From assembly GCF_014205135.1 (NCBI RefSeq), contig NZ_JACHMY010000001.1:1488001-1552000 (forward strand): a stretch of 64,000 nucleotides of DNA, given 5' to 3'. The DNA comes from Kribbella italica (GTDB lineage Bacteria > Actinomycetota > Actinomycetes > Propionibacteriales > Kribbellaceae). The stretch's first letter is position 1, and every line of letters begins with the position of its first letter. The notes under the pieces are model-generated. The model was given only the letters and a program-made list of their open reading frames with translations, had not been told where the DNA came from and ran no database searches. Shown here piece by piece: positions 33,474 through 44,544 of this stretch. A program made the translations under genes and the position numbers.

Positions 33474-36400
33474 ATGCCGCTCGTCGATCTGGATGACCCG
33501 GAGGAGCTCCGCGCCCGCTGGAGTGCTCTCGCCGCGGTCGCCCATGCCACCGGCTTCGACCGCCGCTGGTACGCCGACGCCGACGGCTGGTACCACCAGG
33601 ACGAGACCGGTTCGGACCTGCGGATGGTGCGGCTCGACGGTGGGCGGTCCGTGCTGTTCGGCTACCACACGCAGCACAGCCAGACCCGGGGGACGGACCT
33701 GCTCGCGGGCGCGCCGGACTGGATCGGGCAGCCAGAGGTCAAGCGGCGGATCACCGCCGGTGATCTCGGGTTCGTGTACGGCTCGTTCAACGGGACGTGG
33801 GCCCGGGCGTCGTACGAGGGTGATCCTTGGCAGCCGGTGGACGACGGCTTCGGCCCGATCGGCGCGTGGATCACCTCCGACGAGGAGACCGCGCGGGAGC
33901 TGGTCGAGTGGGCTGCTGAGTGGGCCGACTACCTGGGCGGGCTGGACGAGCTGGTGCCGCTCGGGGTGGGGCTGATCCGCTCGGCTGCTGCTTCGAGCTT
34001 GTCGGCCGAGGAGCTGGACGGGTTCTTTGCGCGGCTGGGGATTGGGCGGCGGTCGCCGCAGCAGCCGGATCTGCGGGCGGCGCTGGCGGCTGTGGGGCAG
34101 TTCGATCAGGTGCCTGGGGTGGCTGTTGCTGAGCCTGCGCCTGTCGTTGAGGAGCCTGAGGACGAGGAAGAACTCTTCATCGTTCCTCCGGGCGTCAGTC
34201 CGTTCACCGGCCAGCCGATTGCTGAGGACGCTCATGAGGTCATCGGCGCCGAGCCTTCGTACGACGCGCAGCCGTACGATGCTCAGCCTTCGTACGAGCC
34301 CCAGCCGTCGTACGAAACTCCGCCGCCGCCTGAGCCGGCCGACAACTACGGCGTAGTCAGCAAGAAACCCCGCCTCTTCGGCCGCAAGAAAAAGCAGCCC
34401 CGCGAGGACGACAATGCCTCCCTGGCCGGCCTGGGCCTGGCCGCCCCCGACCCCGAGCCGGCGCCTCCGCCTCCCCGCAGCTACGACCGCCCCCTCCCGT
34501 CCTCAGAGCCCCCACGCGTAGGCGCCCCCGTCCAGGACGGCGAAGACTTCTACGCCAGCCTCTTCGCCGACGCCCCCTCCGCGGCCAGTTACACCCCCGA
34601 CACCCCCACCGACCAGCAACCCGCCGAACCCCCGTGGTCAGCCAACGACGCCACCAGCGAGTTCGCCTCCGTCGGCGAGGACCCCGCCGAGGACGAGGCT
34701 CCGTACCCCCCGACCGTTGACGCGGCCTCGTACTACCCCGCCGAAGACGACGCGGCTTCGTACAACCCCGCCGACGACACGGCCCCGTACACCCCAGTCA
34801 TCGACGACACGGCCCCTTTCACGCCCTTCCCGGACGCGGATCCCCGCCGCTTGGATTCCCCCTTCGCGCCATCCTCAAGAGCCCAGCAGTCCGGCCCCGA
34901 TGCACAACCGCCTGCCCCCGGCTCGCCCTTCGCACCCCACGCGCCCGGCCAAGAACCCCAATCACCCTTCGCTCCGTCGGCTGGCGCCTCCCCGTTCGCC
35001 CCCCAGGCCTCGGCATCCGCAGCAGACGACACCGGCGCCATCGCCGACACCAACCAGGCGTACTCGACCGCAGACGACGACACCGGCGTCATCACCCCCA
35101 TCGACGCCGACGCACCGTCCGCCACGGACGACGACACAGGCGTCATCCCCCCGATCGCCGACCCCGGCACCACCGACTCCTTCACCGCCGGCGACGACAC
35201 CGGCATCACCCCGCCGATCGCCGAAGCCATCACCCCCACGGACTCCACCCCCGACGACGACACCGGAGTAATCCAACCCGTCGCCACCCCGGACTCCGCC
35301 CAGGGCAGCCACGCGCCCTTCCCACCAGACGCACACCACGACCAGCACCCGCCCACAGCCGAATCGCAGGACCACCAGCCGCACTCCCCACTGAACGCCC
35401 CCCAGCGCCACCACCCAACGTCGTCCCTGGAAGCCCACCAGGACCCACGCGAGTACTCGCGCACGGACAGCCCCCAGAGCCAACTCCCAGACTCGTCGCC
35501 GGACGCAGCCCGGGACCACCACCCAGGCTCGCCCTTGGACGCGGCCCGAGTTCAGCACCCAGGCTCACGCTCGGACGCAGCCCAGGATCAGCGTTCGGAC
35601 TCGTCCTTCGGGACTCTGCAGGACCGCCAGGCCTCCTCGCCGGACGAACGGGACCATCGCCCAACTGCACCCCACGACGCCGGCCAGAGCCACGGCCCGA
35701 CTCCGCCTCTCGACGCCGCTGGTTTCGACCAGCCCGGCTCGCCTCTGGACCGCGATCAGTACCGTCGCTCGGACTCGTCCGTACAGGCGGCCCAGGACCA
35801 GCACCCGAGTTCCCCCTCGGACGCCCGCCAGGACCGTCATCCGGCCTCGCCTGACGATGCACCCCAGGACCAGCATCCGACCTCGCACCCGAACGACGCC
35901 CAGGGTGACCGCCCGCCCTCGCCCCTCGCCGCAGGTCAGCCCCCTCGCGCGGTCTCGCCCCTCGACGCCCACGCCCCGGACCACCCGGCGCAGGCCGAGC
36001 CCAAACCCCCGTCCCCGATGGAACGCGAGTGGGTAGGCGGCGCCTGGATCAACGGCGAGTGGATCGAGGACGCCGCCGCGTACCTGGCGGCCAACCCTCA
36101 CCTGGCCCACCCACCCCGCCCCGCCCGCCGCCAACGCAGAACCCCATCCGCCGACCCGACCACGCCCGAGGGCCTTCACACCCCCGCCAACCCCTACGCC
36201 GAATCCCGCCCCAACCCCTACGCCGAATCCCGCCCCGACACCTACGCCGCCGATTCCCGCCGCGACGCCCCCGCGGCCGAATCCCGTACCGCTGAGTTCG
36301 GCCCAGACGCCCACGCGGCCGAATCCCGTGGCGCGGAGTTCGGCCCAGACGCCCACGCGGCCGAACCCCGTGGCGCGGAGTTCGGCCCAGACACCCACAC

Positions 36401-39362
36401 TGCCGAATCCCAAGCCGCTGAGACTCACCCTGACGCCTACGCGGCCGAATCCCGAACCGCCGAATCCCGCGCCGACACCTACACCGGCGAATCCCGCGCC
36501 GACACCTACACCGGCGAATCCCGCGCCGACACCTACACCGGCGAATCCCGCGCCGACACCTATGCCGGCGAAGCCCGCGCCGACGGCGGTCGCCTCGACA
36601 GCCGCGAGCTTGACCCCGACGACGAGTCCCAAGGCACTGCCGATCTCCCCACGGAGTCCATCGAGGCACTCCCCGCCCTCGTCGAACCACGAGACACCGC
36701 CGACACCTATGCCGGCGGAGACCGCGCCGACGGCGGTCGCCTCGACAGCCGCGTGCTTGACTCCGACGACGAGTCCCAAGGCACTGCCGATCTCCCCACG
36801 GAGTCCATCGAGGCACTTCCCGCCCTCGACGATCCGCGAGACACCGACGACCGCCGGGCCGACGACGTGCCCGGTGATGACGATGAGCCGGCCGCGGCAG
36901 ACCGGCCCGCGCCCGACGCGGTGGCGGGCGCGTGGGGCTCTGACCCGCGGGGCGAAAGCGACCACCGGGCGGGCGACGTACACGGTGGTGTCGAGGAGCC
37001 GCGGTCGGCAGACCGGCCCGCGCCCGACGCAGCGGCGGGCGACGTACACGGTGGTGTCGAGGAGCCGCGGTCGGCAGACCGGCCCGCGCTCGACGCAGCG
37101 GCCGGCGACGTACACGGTGGTGTCGAGGAGCCGCGGTCGGCAGACCGGCCCGCGCTCGACGCAGCGGCTGGCGACGTACCCGGTGGTGTCGAGGAGTCGG
37201 GTGCGGCCGACCGGCGCACTGCCGACGAGTCGGACACTTATCCGCGGGGGGACAGCGAGCGCCAGGCCGACGTACGCGCTGGTGTTGATGAGCGGGGTGC
37301 TGCGGACCAGGAGGCGGCCTACGCGTCGAGTACCGATCTGCGCGGAGACAGCGACCGGCAGACCGACGCACGCGCTGGTGTTGATGAGCCGGGTGCGGAC
37401 CTGCAGGCGGCCGAGGCGTCGGGCACTGACCCGCGGGGAGACGGCGACCGCCGGATCGCCGAGCTGCCGACGGAATCCTTCGATGCACTTCCTGCCGCCG
37501 ACACGAGCGATGGGCGGGCTGCCGGCACGCAGGGTGCCGATGGGGATGGGCGCGACGCGCGGAGCGATGACGACCGTCGAGCAGTCGACGTACGGGGTGG
37601 CGGCCGTCCGGTGGACGGTCAGCGGGCGGATGGTGAGTCTGGGCCCAGCGGTTCGCGGTGGGTGTCTGACGGACCTGCGGAGGCTGAGGCGCAGCCGGCG
37701 AACACGCGGTGGGCTACCGATGAGCCGACCGCGGAAGCTTCCGATGGCGACGCCGTTGGTGTGGAGGCGGTCGACGAGAGCGACACTGCCGGGGATGGCG
37801 GTCGGTGGATCGCTGGTGCGGAAGACGCCGACGATCTGGTCTTCGAAGACCGGTTGATCGGTGAGGACGCCGACGTTGAACGGTCGGGTGCCGGCCGCGT
37901 GCTTGGGGCTGCGGCGGAGGACGTTGACGGGTCGTCTGTGGGTGAGCAGCGGGCGGACGGCGTCGGGTTCGAGGATGAGGCGCCGACGGCTGAGATCGCC
38001 GCGGTGGTTGACGGGCTGGCTGATGAGGAGATTGCGCGGGTCGACTCGGGGGAGAGCGCTGCGGCTGGGGATGGGCCGCGGACTTATCCGCCGTTGAGTG
38101 ATCAGTACGGCGGGTCGGGGGGCGAGCTGGACTACGAGTACGCGAACGAGGTCTTCCACGACGAGATCCTCGGTGGCGCGGACTGGACGGCCGATCAGCT
38201 CGGTGAGATTTCGATCAGTGAAGCTCGACCTGAGGTTGAGGCAGAAGCCGCCGGTACGTCGGAGTCGCAGGACGCCGAGCTGCAGGTACATGAAGTCGAC
38301 GAGACCGAGCAGCAATCTGCTGAGGTGGACGCCGAGGCGGAGATCGCCGAGCAAGAGCCAGCTGAGCAAGCACCAGGTGCCGAGCAGGCAACTGCCGAGC
38401 AGGCGCCGGGCGGCGACCAAGTATCAGCGGCCGAGGTAGTTGCTGTTGGCATCGATGAGTCGGCCGATGCCGCCGATGCGGAGGATATGCCGGCGTCGGA
38501 AGATGCACCGACAGCGGAGGACGCGCCGGGGTCAGAGGAGGATGCGACCGCGGAGGTTGCAGAAGTTGCCGAGCCGGAAGGCGCCTCTGAGTCCATCGTC
38601 CTCGAGGAACCGGCAGACGCGGACGACGAGCCGGATCAGACGGCCGACCACGTGGAGGCGCAGCACGAGGCTGCCGGGGATGCGGCGGCCGCCGGTGCGG
38701 CACAGCTTGTCGGCGAGGCGACCGCCGCACAGGCCAACGGGCTGAACGGCCATCACCAGGAGCACCCCAACGGCCACGCCGAAATCCCCAGCGACCACGC
38801 CGAAACCCCCAACACCCACCCCACCGACGACGCCTCCGCAGGCATGCTCATCCCCGAGCTCTCCAGCCCGGGCATCCCCATCGCGCTCCCGCTCGGTGTT
38901 GAGCAGGCCATGCGCACCGAGCCCGAGCGCCCCCGCCCGCGCCCCAAGGAGTCCGCCGCCTTCGAAGCACTCCGTGCCTGGTGCCGCGCACGCACCAACG
39001 TCGTACCGTCTGGCTTCACGCTTCAGGTTCAGGTCCTCGACCCCGCCCGGCCGTCGTACCGGTTCGACCTCGAGCCGGCGCGGGTCGACGACGAGGAGTG
39101 GCCCGACGACCGGCTGAGCGAGTTGCTCGGGGATCTGTGGATCGAAGAGGCCCGGACCGATCACGGCGGGTGGCTGTTCGCGCGGATCGACGCGGCGGGC
39201 CGGACCCTGCGGATCGACCGCTGGTACGACCAGGTTCCCGAGTGGTGGGACACCCAGCTCCCCGGCGCGATCGACGTCGAGGGGCTCGTACGACGCCTGT
39301 ACCGCCGCGGTCCGGACTGGCAGCCGTCCTACCTGGAGCAGCTGTACATCACCGCGGGATAG
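33474..39362 (+). CDS. Giant 1962-residue protein: two small folded ends joined by a repeat-rich disordered region
   Basis: No family was recognised. Residues 1-195 look folded and Trp/Tyr-rich (GFDRRWYADADGWYHQDE, TRGTDLLAGAPDWIGQ, EWAAEWADYLGGLDELVPLG). Residues 225-258 hold FIVPPGVSPFTGQPI, and a basic RLFGRKKKQPR follows. From about 330 to 1825 the sequence is dominated by Asp, Pro, Ala, Ser, Glu, Arg and His with several tandem repeats. Two features break this: a Trp-rich island WVGGAWINGEWIEDAAAYL at about 853-871, and three copies of LPTES(I/F)(E/D)ALPA. Residues 1825-1962 are again folded-like (FEALRAWCRARTNVVPSG, RIDRWYDQVPEWWDT). There is no signal peptide and no membrane helix. It stands alone after a 65-bp gap from the RNA methyltransferase. 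Confidence 0.8.
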   Translation: MPLVDLDDPEELRARWSALAAVAHATGFDRRWYADADGWYHQDETGSDLRMVRLDGGRSVLFGYHTQHSQTRGTDLLAGAPDWIGQPEVKRRITAGDLGFVYGSFNGTWARASYEGDPWQPVDDGFGPIGAWITSDEETARELVEWAAEWADYLGGLDELVPLGVGLIRSAAASSLSAEELDGFFARLGIGRRSPQQPDLRAALAAVGQFDQVPGVAVAEPAPVVEEPEDEEELFIVPPGVSPFTGQPIAEDAHEVIGAEPSYDAQPYDAQPSYEPQPSYETPPPPEPADNYGVVSKKPRLFGRKKKQPREDDNASLAGLGLAAPDPEPAPPPPRSYDRPLPSSEPPRVGAPVQDGEDFYASLFADAPSAASYTPDTPTDQQPAEPPWSANDATSEFASVGEDPAEDEAPYPPTVDAASYYPAEDDAASYNPADDTAPYTPVIDDTAPFTPFPDADPRRLDSPFAPSSRAQQSGPDAQPPAPGSPFAPHAPGQEPQSPFAPSAGASPFAPQASASAADDTGAIADTNQAYSTADDDTGVITPIDADAPSATDDDTGVIPPIADPGTTDSFTAGDDTGITPPIAEAITPTDSTPDDDTGVIQPVATPDSAQGSHAPFPPDAHHDQHPPTAESQDHQPHSPLNAPQRHHPTSSLEAHQDPREYSRTDSPQSQLPDSSPDAARDHHPGSPLDAARVQHPGSRSDAAQDQRSDSSFGTLQDRQASSPDERDHRPTAPHDAGQSHGPTPPLDAAGFDQPGSPLDRDQYRRSDSSVQAAQDQHPSSPSDARQDRHPASPDDAPQDQHPTSHPNDAQGDRPPSPLAAGQPPRAVSPLDAHAPDHPAQAEPKPPSPMEREWVGGAWINGEWIEDAAAYLAANPHLAHPPRPARRQRRTPSADPTTPEGLHTPANPYAESRPNPYAESRPDTYAADSRRDAPAAESRTAEFGPDAHAAESRGAEFGPDAHAAEPRGAEFGPDTHTAESQAAETHPDAYAAESRTAESRADTYTGESRADTYTGESRADTYTGESRADTYAGEARADGGRLDSRELDPDDESQGTADLPTESIEALPALVEPRDTADTYAGGDRADGGRLDSRVLDSDDESQGTADLPTESIEALPALDDPRDTDDRRADDVPGDDDEPAAADRPAPDAVAGAWGSDPRGESDHRAGDVHGGVEEPRSADRPAPDAAAGDVHGGVEEPRSADRPALDAAAGDVHGGVEEPRSADRPALDAAAGDVPGGVEESGAADRRTADESDTYPRGDSERQADVRAGVDERGAADQEAAYASSTDLRGDSDRQTDARAGVDEPGADLQAAEASGTDPRGDGDRRIAELPTESFDALPAADTSDGRAAGTQGADGDGRDARSDDDRRAVDVRGGGRPVDGQRADGESGPSGSRWVSDGPAEAEAQPANTRWATDEPTAEASDGDAVGVEAVDESDTAGDGGRWIAGAEDADDLVFEDRLIGEDADVERSGAGRVLGAAAEDVDGSSVGEQRADGVGFEDEAPTAEIAAVVDGLADEEIARVDSGESAAAGDGPRTYPPLSDQYGGSGGELDYEYANEVFHDEILGGADWTADQLGEISISEARPEVEAEAAGTSESQDAELQVHEVDETEQQSAEVDAEAEIAEQEPAEQAPGAEQATAEQAPGGDQVSAAEVVAVGIDESADAADAEDMPASEDAPTAEDAPGSEEDATAEVAEVAEPEGASESIVLEEPADADDEPDQTADHVEAQHEAAGDAAAAGAAQLVGEATAAQANGLNGHHQEHPNGHAEIPSDHAETPNTHPTDDASAGMLIPELSSPGIPIALPLGVEQAMRTEPERPRPRPKESAAFEALRAWCRARTNVVPSGFTLQVQVLDPARPSYRFDLEPARVDDEEWPDDRLSELLGDLWIEEARTDHGGWLFARIDAAGRTLRIDRWYDQVPEWWDTQLPGAIDVEGLVRRLYRRGPDWQPSYLEQLYITAG
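36273..36407. repeat. 42-bp tandem repeat, about 3 copies, in the giant gene
   Basis: Units start at 36273, 36315 and 36357 and encode AESR(T/G)AEFGPDAHA. The period is a multiple of three. Confidence 0.88.
36471..36578. repeat. 27-bp tandem repeat, 4 copies, in the giant gene
   Basis: Units start at 36471, 36498, 36525 and 36552 and encode ADTYTGESR. The first three are identical and the fourth carries a few changes, pointing to recent slippage or unequal exchange. Confidence 0.92.
36552..36845. repeat. 147-bp direct repeat, 2 copies, in the giant gene
   Basis: Units start at 36552 and 36699. Each encodes 49 residues including GGRLDSR, DDESQGTADLPTES and IEALPAL. The first unit shares its beginning with the last 27-bp unit, so the two repeat types are nested. 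Confidence 0.9.
36972..37235. repeat. 66-bp tandem repeat, 4 copies, in the giant gene
   Basis: Units are spaced exactly 66 bp (GACGTA at 36975, 37041, 37107 and 37173) and encode AGDVHGGVEEPRSADRPA plus DAA. The fourth copy diverges at its end. All repeat periods in this gene keep frame. Confidence 0.92.
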
Positions 39363-39365
39363 CGT
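39360..39365 (+). promoter_or_regulatory. -10 element overlapping the giant gene's stop codon
   Basis: TAGCGT begins with the TAG stop of the 1962-residue gene and ends 7 nt before the ATG of the LLM oxidoreductase, suggesting a leaderless transcript. Confidence 0.45.
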
Positions 39366-39372
39366 TGTCCCC

Positions 39373-40305
39373 ATGTTGCTCAGGATCTTCACCGAACCCC
39401 AGCAAGGCGCCTCGTACGACGACCTGCTGGCCGTCGCGCAAAAGACCGAGGAGTGCGGCTTCGACGCGTTCTTCCGTTCCGACCACTACCTCGTGATGGG
39501 CGACGAGGACGGCCTGCCGGGGCCGACCGACGCCTGGATCACGCTGGCGGGGCTCGCCCGCGAGACCAGCCGGATCAAGCTCGGCACGCTGGTCAGCTCC
39601 GCTACGTTCCGCAATCCCGGCGTGCTCGCGATCAGCGTCGCGCAGGTCGACCAGATGAGCGGTGGTCGCGCCGAGCTCGGGCTGGGTGCGGGCTGGTTCG
39701 AGGCCGAGCACGCGGCGTACGGGCTGGACTTCCCGGACACGCCGGGCCGGTTCGACCTGCTGACCGAGCAGCTCGAGCTGATCACCGGGCTGTGGGACAC
39801 GCCGGTGGGGGAGAAGTACGACTTCACCGGCAAGCACTACCAGCTCAAGGACTCCCCGGCCCTGCCGAAGCCGGTCCAGCAGCCGCACCCGCCGATCATC
39901 GTCGGCGGCGCCGGCAAGAAGCGCACGCCCGCGCTCGCGGCGCAGTACGCCGCCGAGTTCAACGCCGGCTTCAAACCGCTCGACGACACCAAGACGCTGT
40001 TCGACCGCGTCCAAGCAGCCTGTACGGCGATCGGCCGCGACCCCAAGACCCTCGCCCTGTCGGCCGCGCACCGCGTTGCCGTCGGCAAGGACAAGGCCGA
40101 GGTCGAACGCCGCGCAACGGCCGTCGGCTGGTCCCTCGACCAGCTCGCCGAGAGCGGCGTCGGCGGCACCCCGGCCGAGGTCGTCGACCACCTCGGCCGC
40201 TTCGCCGAGCTCGGCGCGGACCGGTTCTACCTCCAGATCATGGACCTCACCGACCTGGACCACCTCGAGCTGATCGCCTCCGAGGTCCTCCCGCAGCTGT
40301 CCTAG
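39373..40305 (+). CDS. LLM-class (luciferase-like) F420-dependent oxidoreductase
   Basis: 310 residues. TIM-barrel luciferase-like features are EECGFDAFFRSDHYLVMGD, IKLGTLVSSATFRNPGVLAISVAQVDQMSGGRAELGLGAGWFEAEH, and PIIVGGAGKKRTPALAA. These proteins in actinobacteria usually use coenzyme F420 and sometimes FMN; the flavin/deazaflavin choice is inferred from the family. The substrate is unknown. Its stop shares CTAG with the convergent MFS gene. Confidence 0.88.
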   Translation: MLLRIFTEPQQGASYDDLLAVAQKTEECGFDAFFRSDHYLVMGDEDGLPGPTDAWITLAGLARETSRIKLGTLVSSATFRNPGVLAISVAQVDQMSGGRAELGLGAGWFEAEHAAYGLDFPDTPGRFDLLTEQLELITGLWDTPVGEKYDFTGKHYQLKDSPALPKPVQQPHPPIIVGGAGKKRTPALAAQYAAEFNAGFKPLDDTKTLFDRVQAACTAIGRDPKTLALSAAHRVAVGKDKAEVERRATAVGWSLDQLAESGVGGTPAEVVDHLGRFAELGADRFYLQIMDLTDLDHLELIASEVLPQLS

Positions 40306-41498
40306 ACCGCGGGCCGCCGCATGATCGCCGCGGTCAGGGCGAAGAGTGCGGCGGCTCCCGCGAGGGCGACCGGTAGGCCGGCCACGTGGGCGACGAGCGT
40401 GATCAGCAACCCGCAGACCACCTCGCCGAGGTACTCGGCCTGCGCGAGGAACGAGTGCGTGGTCGCCCGTACGTCGCTCGTGGTGCGCGCGTTGACCCAG
40501 ATCATCGAGATCACCCGGGTGAGCGGTACGGCGATCCCGGACACGAGGATCAGCGCCGCGGCGGCGCTGATCGCGTTCGGCGCGAACGCCAGCCCGATCG
40601 CGCCGGCGGTGCCGACCACCGCCGCGACGCCGTACGAGTGCCGCGCGTGTTCCCCGTCGAGGCGGCGTGCCCCGATCCGCAGGGCCACCGCGCCGAGGAC
40701 GAGGGCGACGAAACCCAACCCGGTGAACCAGATGATCGGGTCGAGCCGGATCGGCAGGCCCAGCTCCAGCAGCTGTTTCGGTGCGAGCCGCCCGGCGGCG
40801 TCGGTAGCTCCGTTGATCAGGAAGGTCGCCAGGAAGATCCGCAGCAGGTCCGGGCTGCCGCGGACCAGGCTGAGTCCGCGGCGGAACGTCGTCCACGATG
40901 CCGCCCACCGAGGGCCGGTGGCCGGGACGAACCGTTCCTCGCTGAAGCGGGCGACGACGTACAGGCTCAGCAACAGCATCGCCACGCCGGCTCCGACGAT
41001 CGCCACGTCACGCCGGGTCGCCCAGGCGAGGGCTCCGATCACCACCAGCCCGGTCGCCGCGCCGGAGAGCTGAGCGCGGGCGGTCCGGGCGAGCACGAAG
41101 GAGATGCGATCAGGGGCGTCCAGCTCGTCGGTGATCCAGGCGATGTCCGAACCGCTCGCGAAGGTCCACGCGAGTCCCCACAGCACCTGCGTTGCCAGCA
41201 GCAACGGGAACGACGTGACGAGTCCGGTCGCCAGCATGGCCGTCCCCATCAGGACCTGCGAGACGACCAGCGACCACTTCCGGCTGACCGTGTCGGCCAG
41301 TACGCCGGCCGGCACCTCGCAGCACAGCGCGAAGATCCCCTGAACGGCCCCGATGGCGACGATCTGGGCAGCGCTCAGCCCGGCGTCGAGCACCAGGTAG
41401 ACCGAGGTGACGAGCCACCAGCCGTTGTGCAGCACGGCGCGGACCCAGTTCCACCGGACGAACGCGCGGGTCAGCACGTCCTGCCGCGAACTGGCCAC
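40302..41498 (-). CDS. Major facilitator superfamily transporter
   Basis: 398 residues from GTG 41498; the start is uncertain because no ribosome-binding site is seen, and a CTG five or six codons upstream begins LIDYRVASS. About 12 hydrophobic segments are visible. The cytoplasmic loop motif is EVPAGVLADTVSRKWSLV, typical of the 12-helix MFS group; the central loop is RFSEERFVPATGPRWAASW. The substrate is unknown. It is divergent from acnA across about 200 bp. Confidence 0.82.
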   Translation of the reverse strand: MASSRQDVLTRAFVRWNWVRAVLHNGWWLVTSVYLVLDAGLSAAQIVAIGAVQGIFALCCEVPAGVLADTVSRKWSLVVSQVLMGTAMLATGLVTSFPLLLATQVLWGLAWTFASGSDIAWITDELDAPDRISFVLARTARAQLSGAATGLVVIGALAWATRRDVAIVGAGVAMLLLSLYVVARFSEERFVPATGPRWAASWTTFRRGLSLVRGSPDLLRIFLATFLINGATDAAGRLAPKQLLELGLPIRLDPIIWFTGLGFVALVLGAVALRIGARRLDGEHARHSYGVAAVVGTAGAIGLAFAPNAISAAAALILVSGIAVPLTRVISMIWVNARTTSDVRATTHSFLAQAEYLGEVVCGLLITLVAHVAGLPVALAGAAALFALTAAIMRRPAV

Positions 41499-41571
41499 GC
41501 GGTAGTCGATCAGGCCACGGCGGCGAGCGGCAACGCAATTTCGCCCTAGGGTGGTGGCTCGATGTCGTGTA

Positions 41572-41585
41572 TCTTGATGTCGAGA
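41572..41585. promoter_or_regulatory. Imperfect dyad upstream of acnA
   Basis: TCTTGATGTCGAGA: five of seven symmetric positions pair. It lies between the divergent MFS and acnA genes. A duplicated CGGCCGGGAAG (41592-41602 and 41606-41616) follows. A regulator site is plausible; the regulator is not identified. Confidence 0.4.
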
Positions 41586-41616
41586 GAGTTTCGGCCGGGA
41601 AGCAGCGGCCGGGAAG

Positions 41617-41635
41617 TTAGGGCAGCCTGACCTGT
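41617..41635 (+). promoter_or_regulatory. IdeR/DtxR (iron box) candidate upstream of acnA
   Basis: TTAGGGCAGCCTGACCTGT agrees with the 19-bp DtxR/IdeR consensus TTAGGTTAGCCTAACCTAA at 14 positions, including TTAGG, AGCCT and ACCT. It ends 64 nt before the acnA ATG. Iron-dependent control of this Fe-S enzyme is the inference. Confidence 0.55.
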
Positions 41636-41699
41636 GGCTCGGGTGGGCGGCTCGGCAGGATGGGTACCAGCGGAACAGGACGGACAGAGGAGCAGGTTG

Positions 41700-44474
<2,775 letters not shown>

Positions 44475-44494
44475 GTCAGGCCCGTACGACGGAC

Positions 44495-44530
44495 GAAGGC
44501 CGGCAGCAGGAGCTCCTGCTGCCGGCCTTC
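44495..44530. terminator. 36-bp perfect palindrome after acnA
   Basis: Two exact 18-bp arms meet at 44512/44513 with no spacer. It starts 20 nt after the acnA stop and ends 14 nt before the stop of the convergent CU044_5270-like gene, so it probably terminates both. No T tract follows on either side. Confidence 0.8.
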
Positions 44531-44544
44531 ATCGTTCGGCTAGC

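Noticed and set aside
36471..37235. Possible CRISPR-like array
   Set aside because: Repeats are strictly tandem without unique spacers, all periods are multiples of three, and they lie inside an open coding frame.
35565..38420. 951-residue minus-strand open frame opposite the giant gene
   Set aside because: Its sequence is a Gly/Val/Arg-rich complement of the plus-strand repeats, with no domain, no ribosome site and no neighbour on that strand; the plus frame has folded ends and clear codon bias. The same reasoning removes the 509- and 479-residue frames here.
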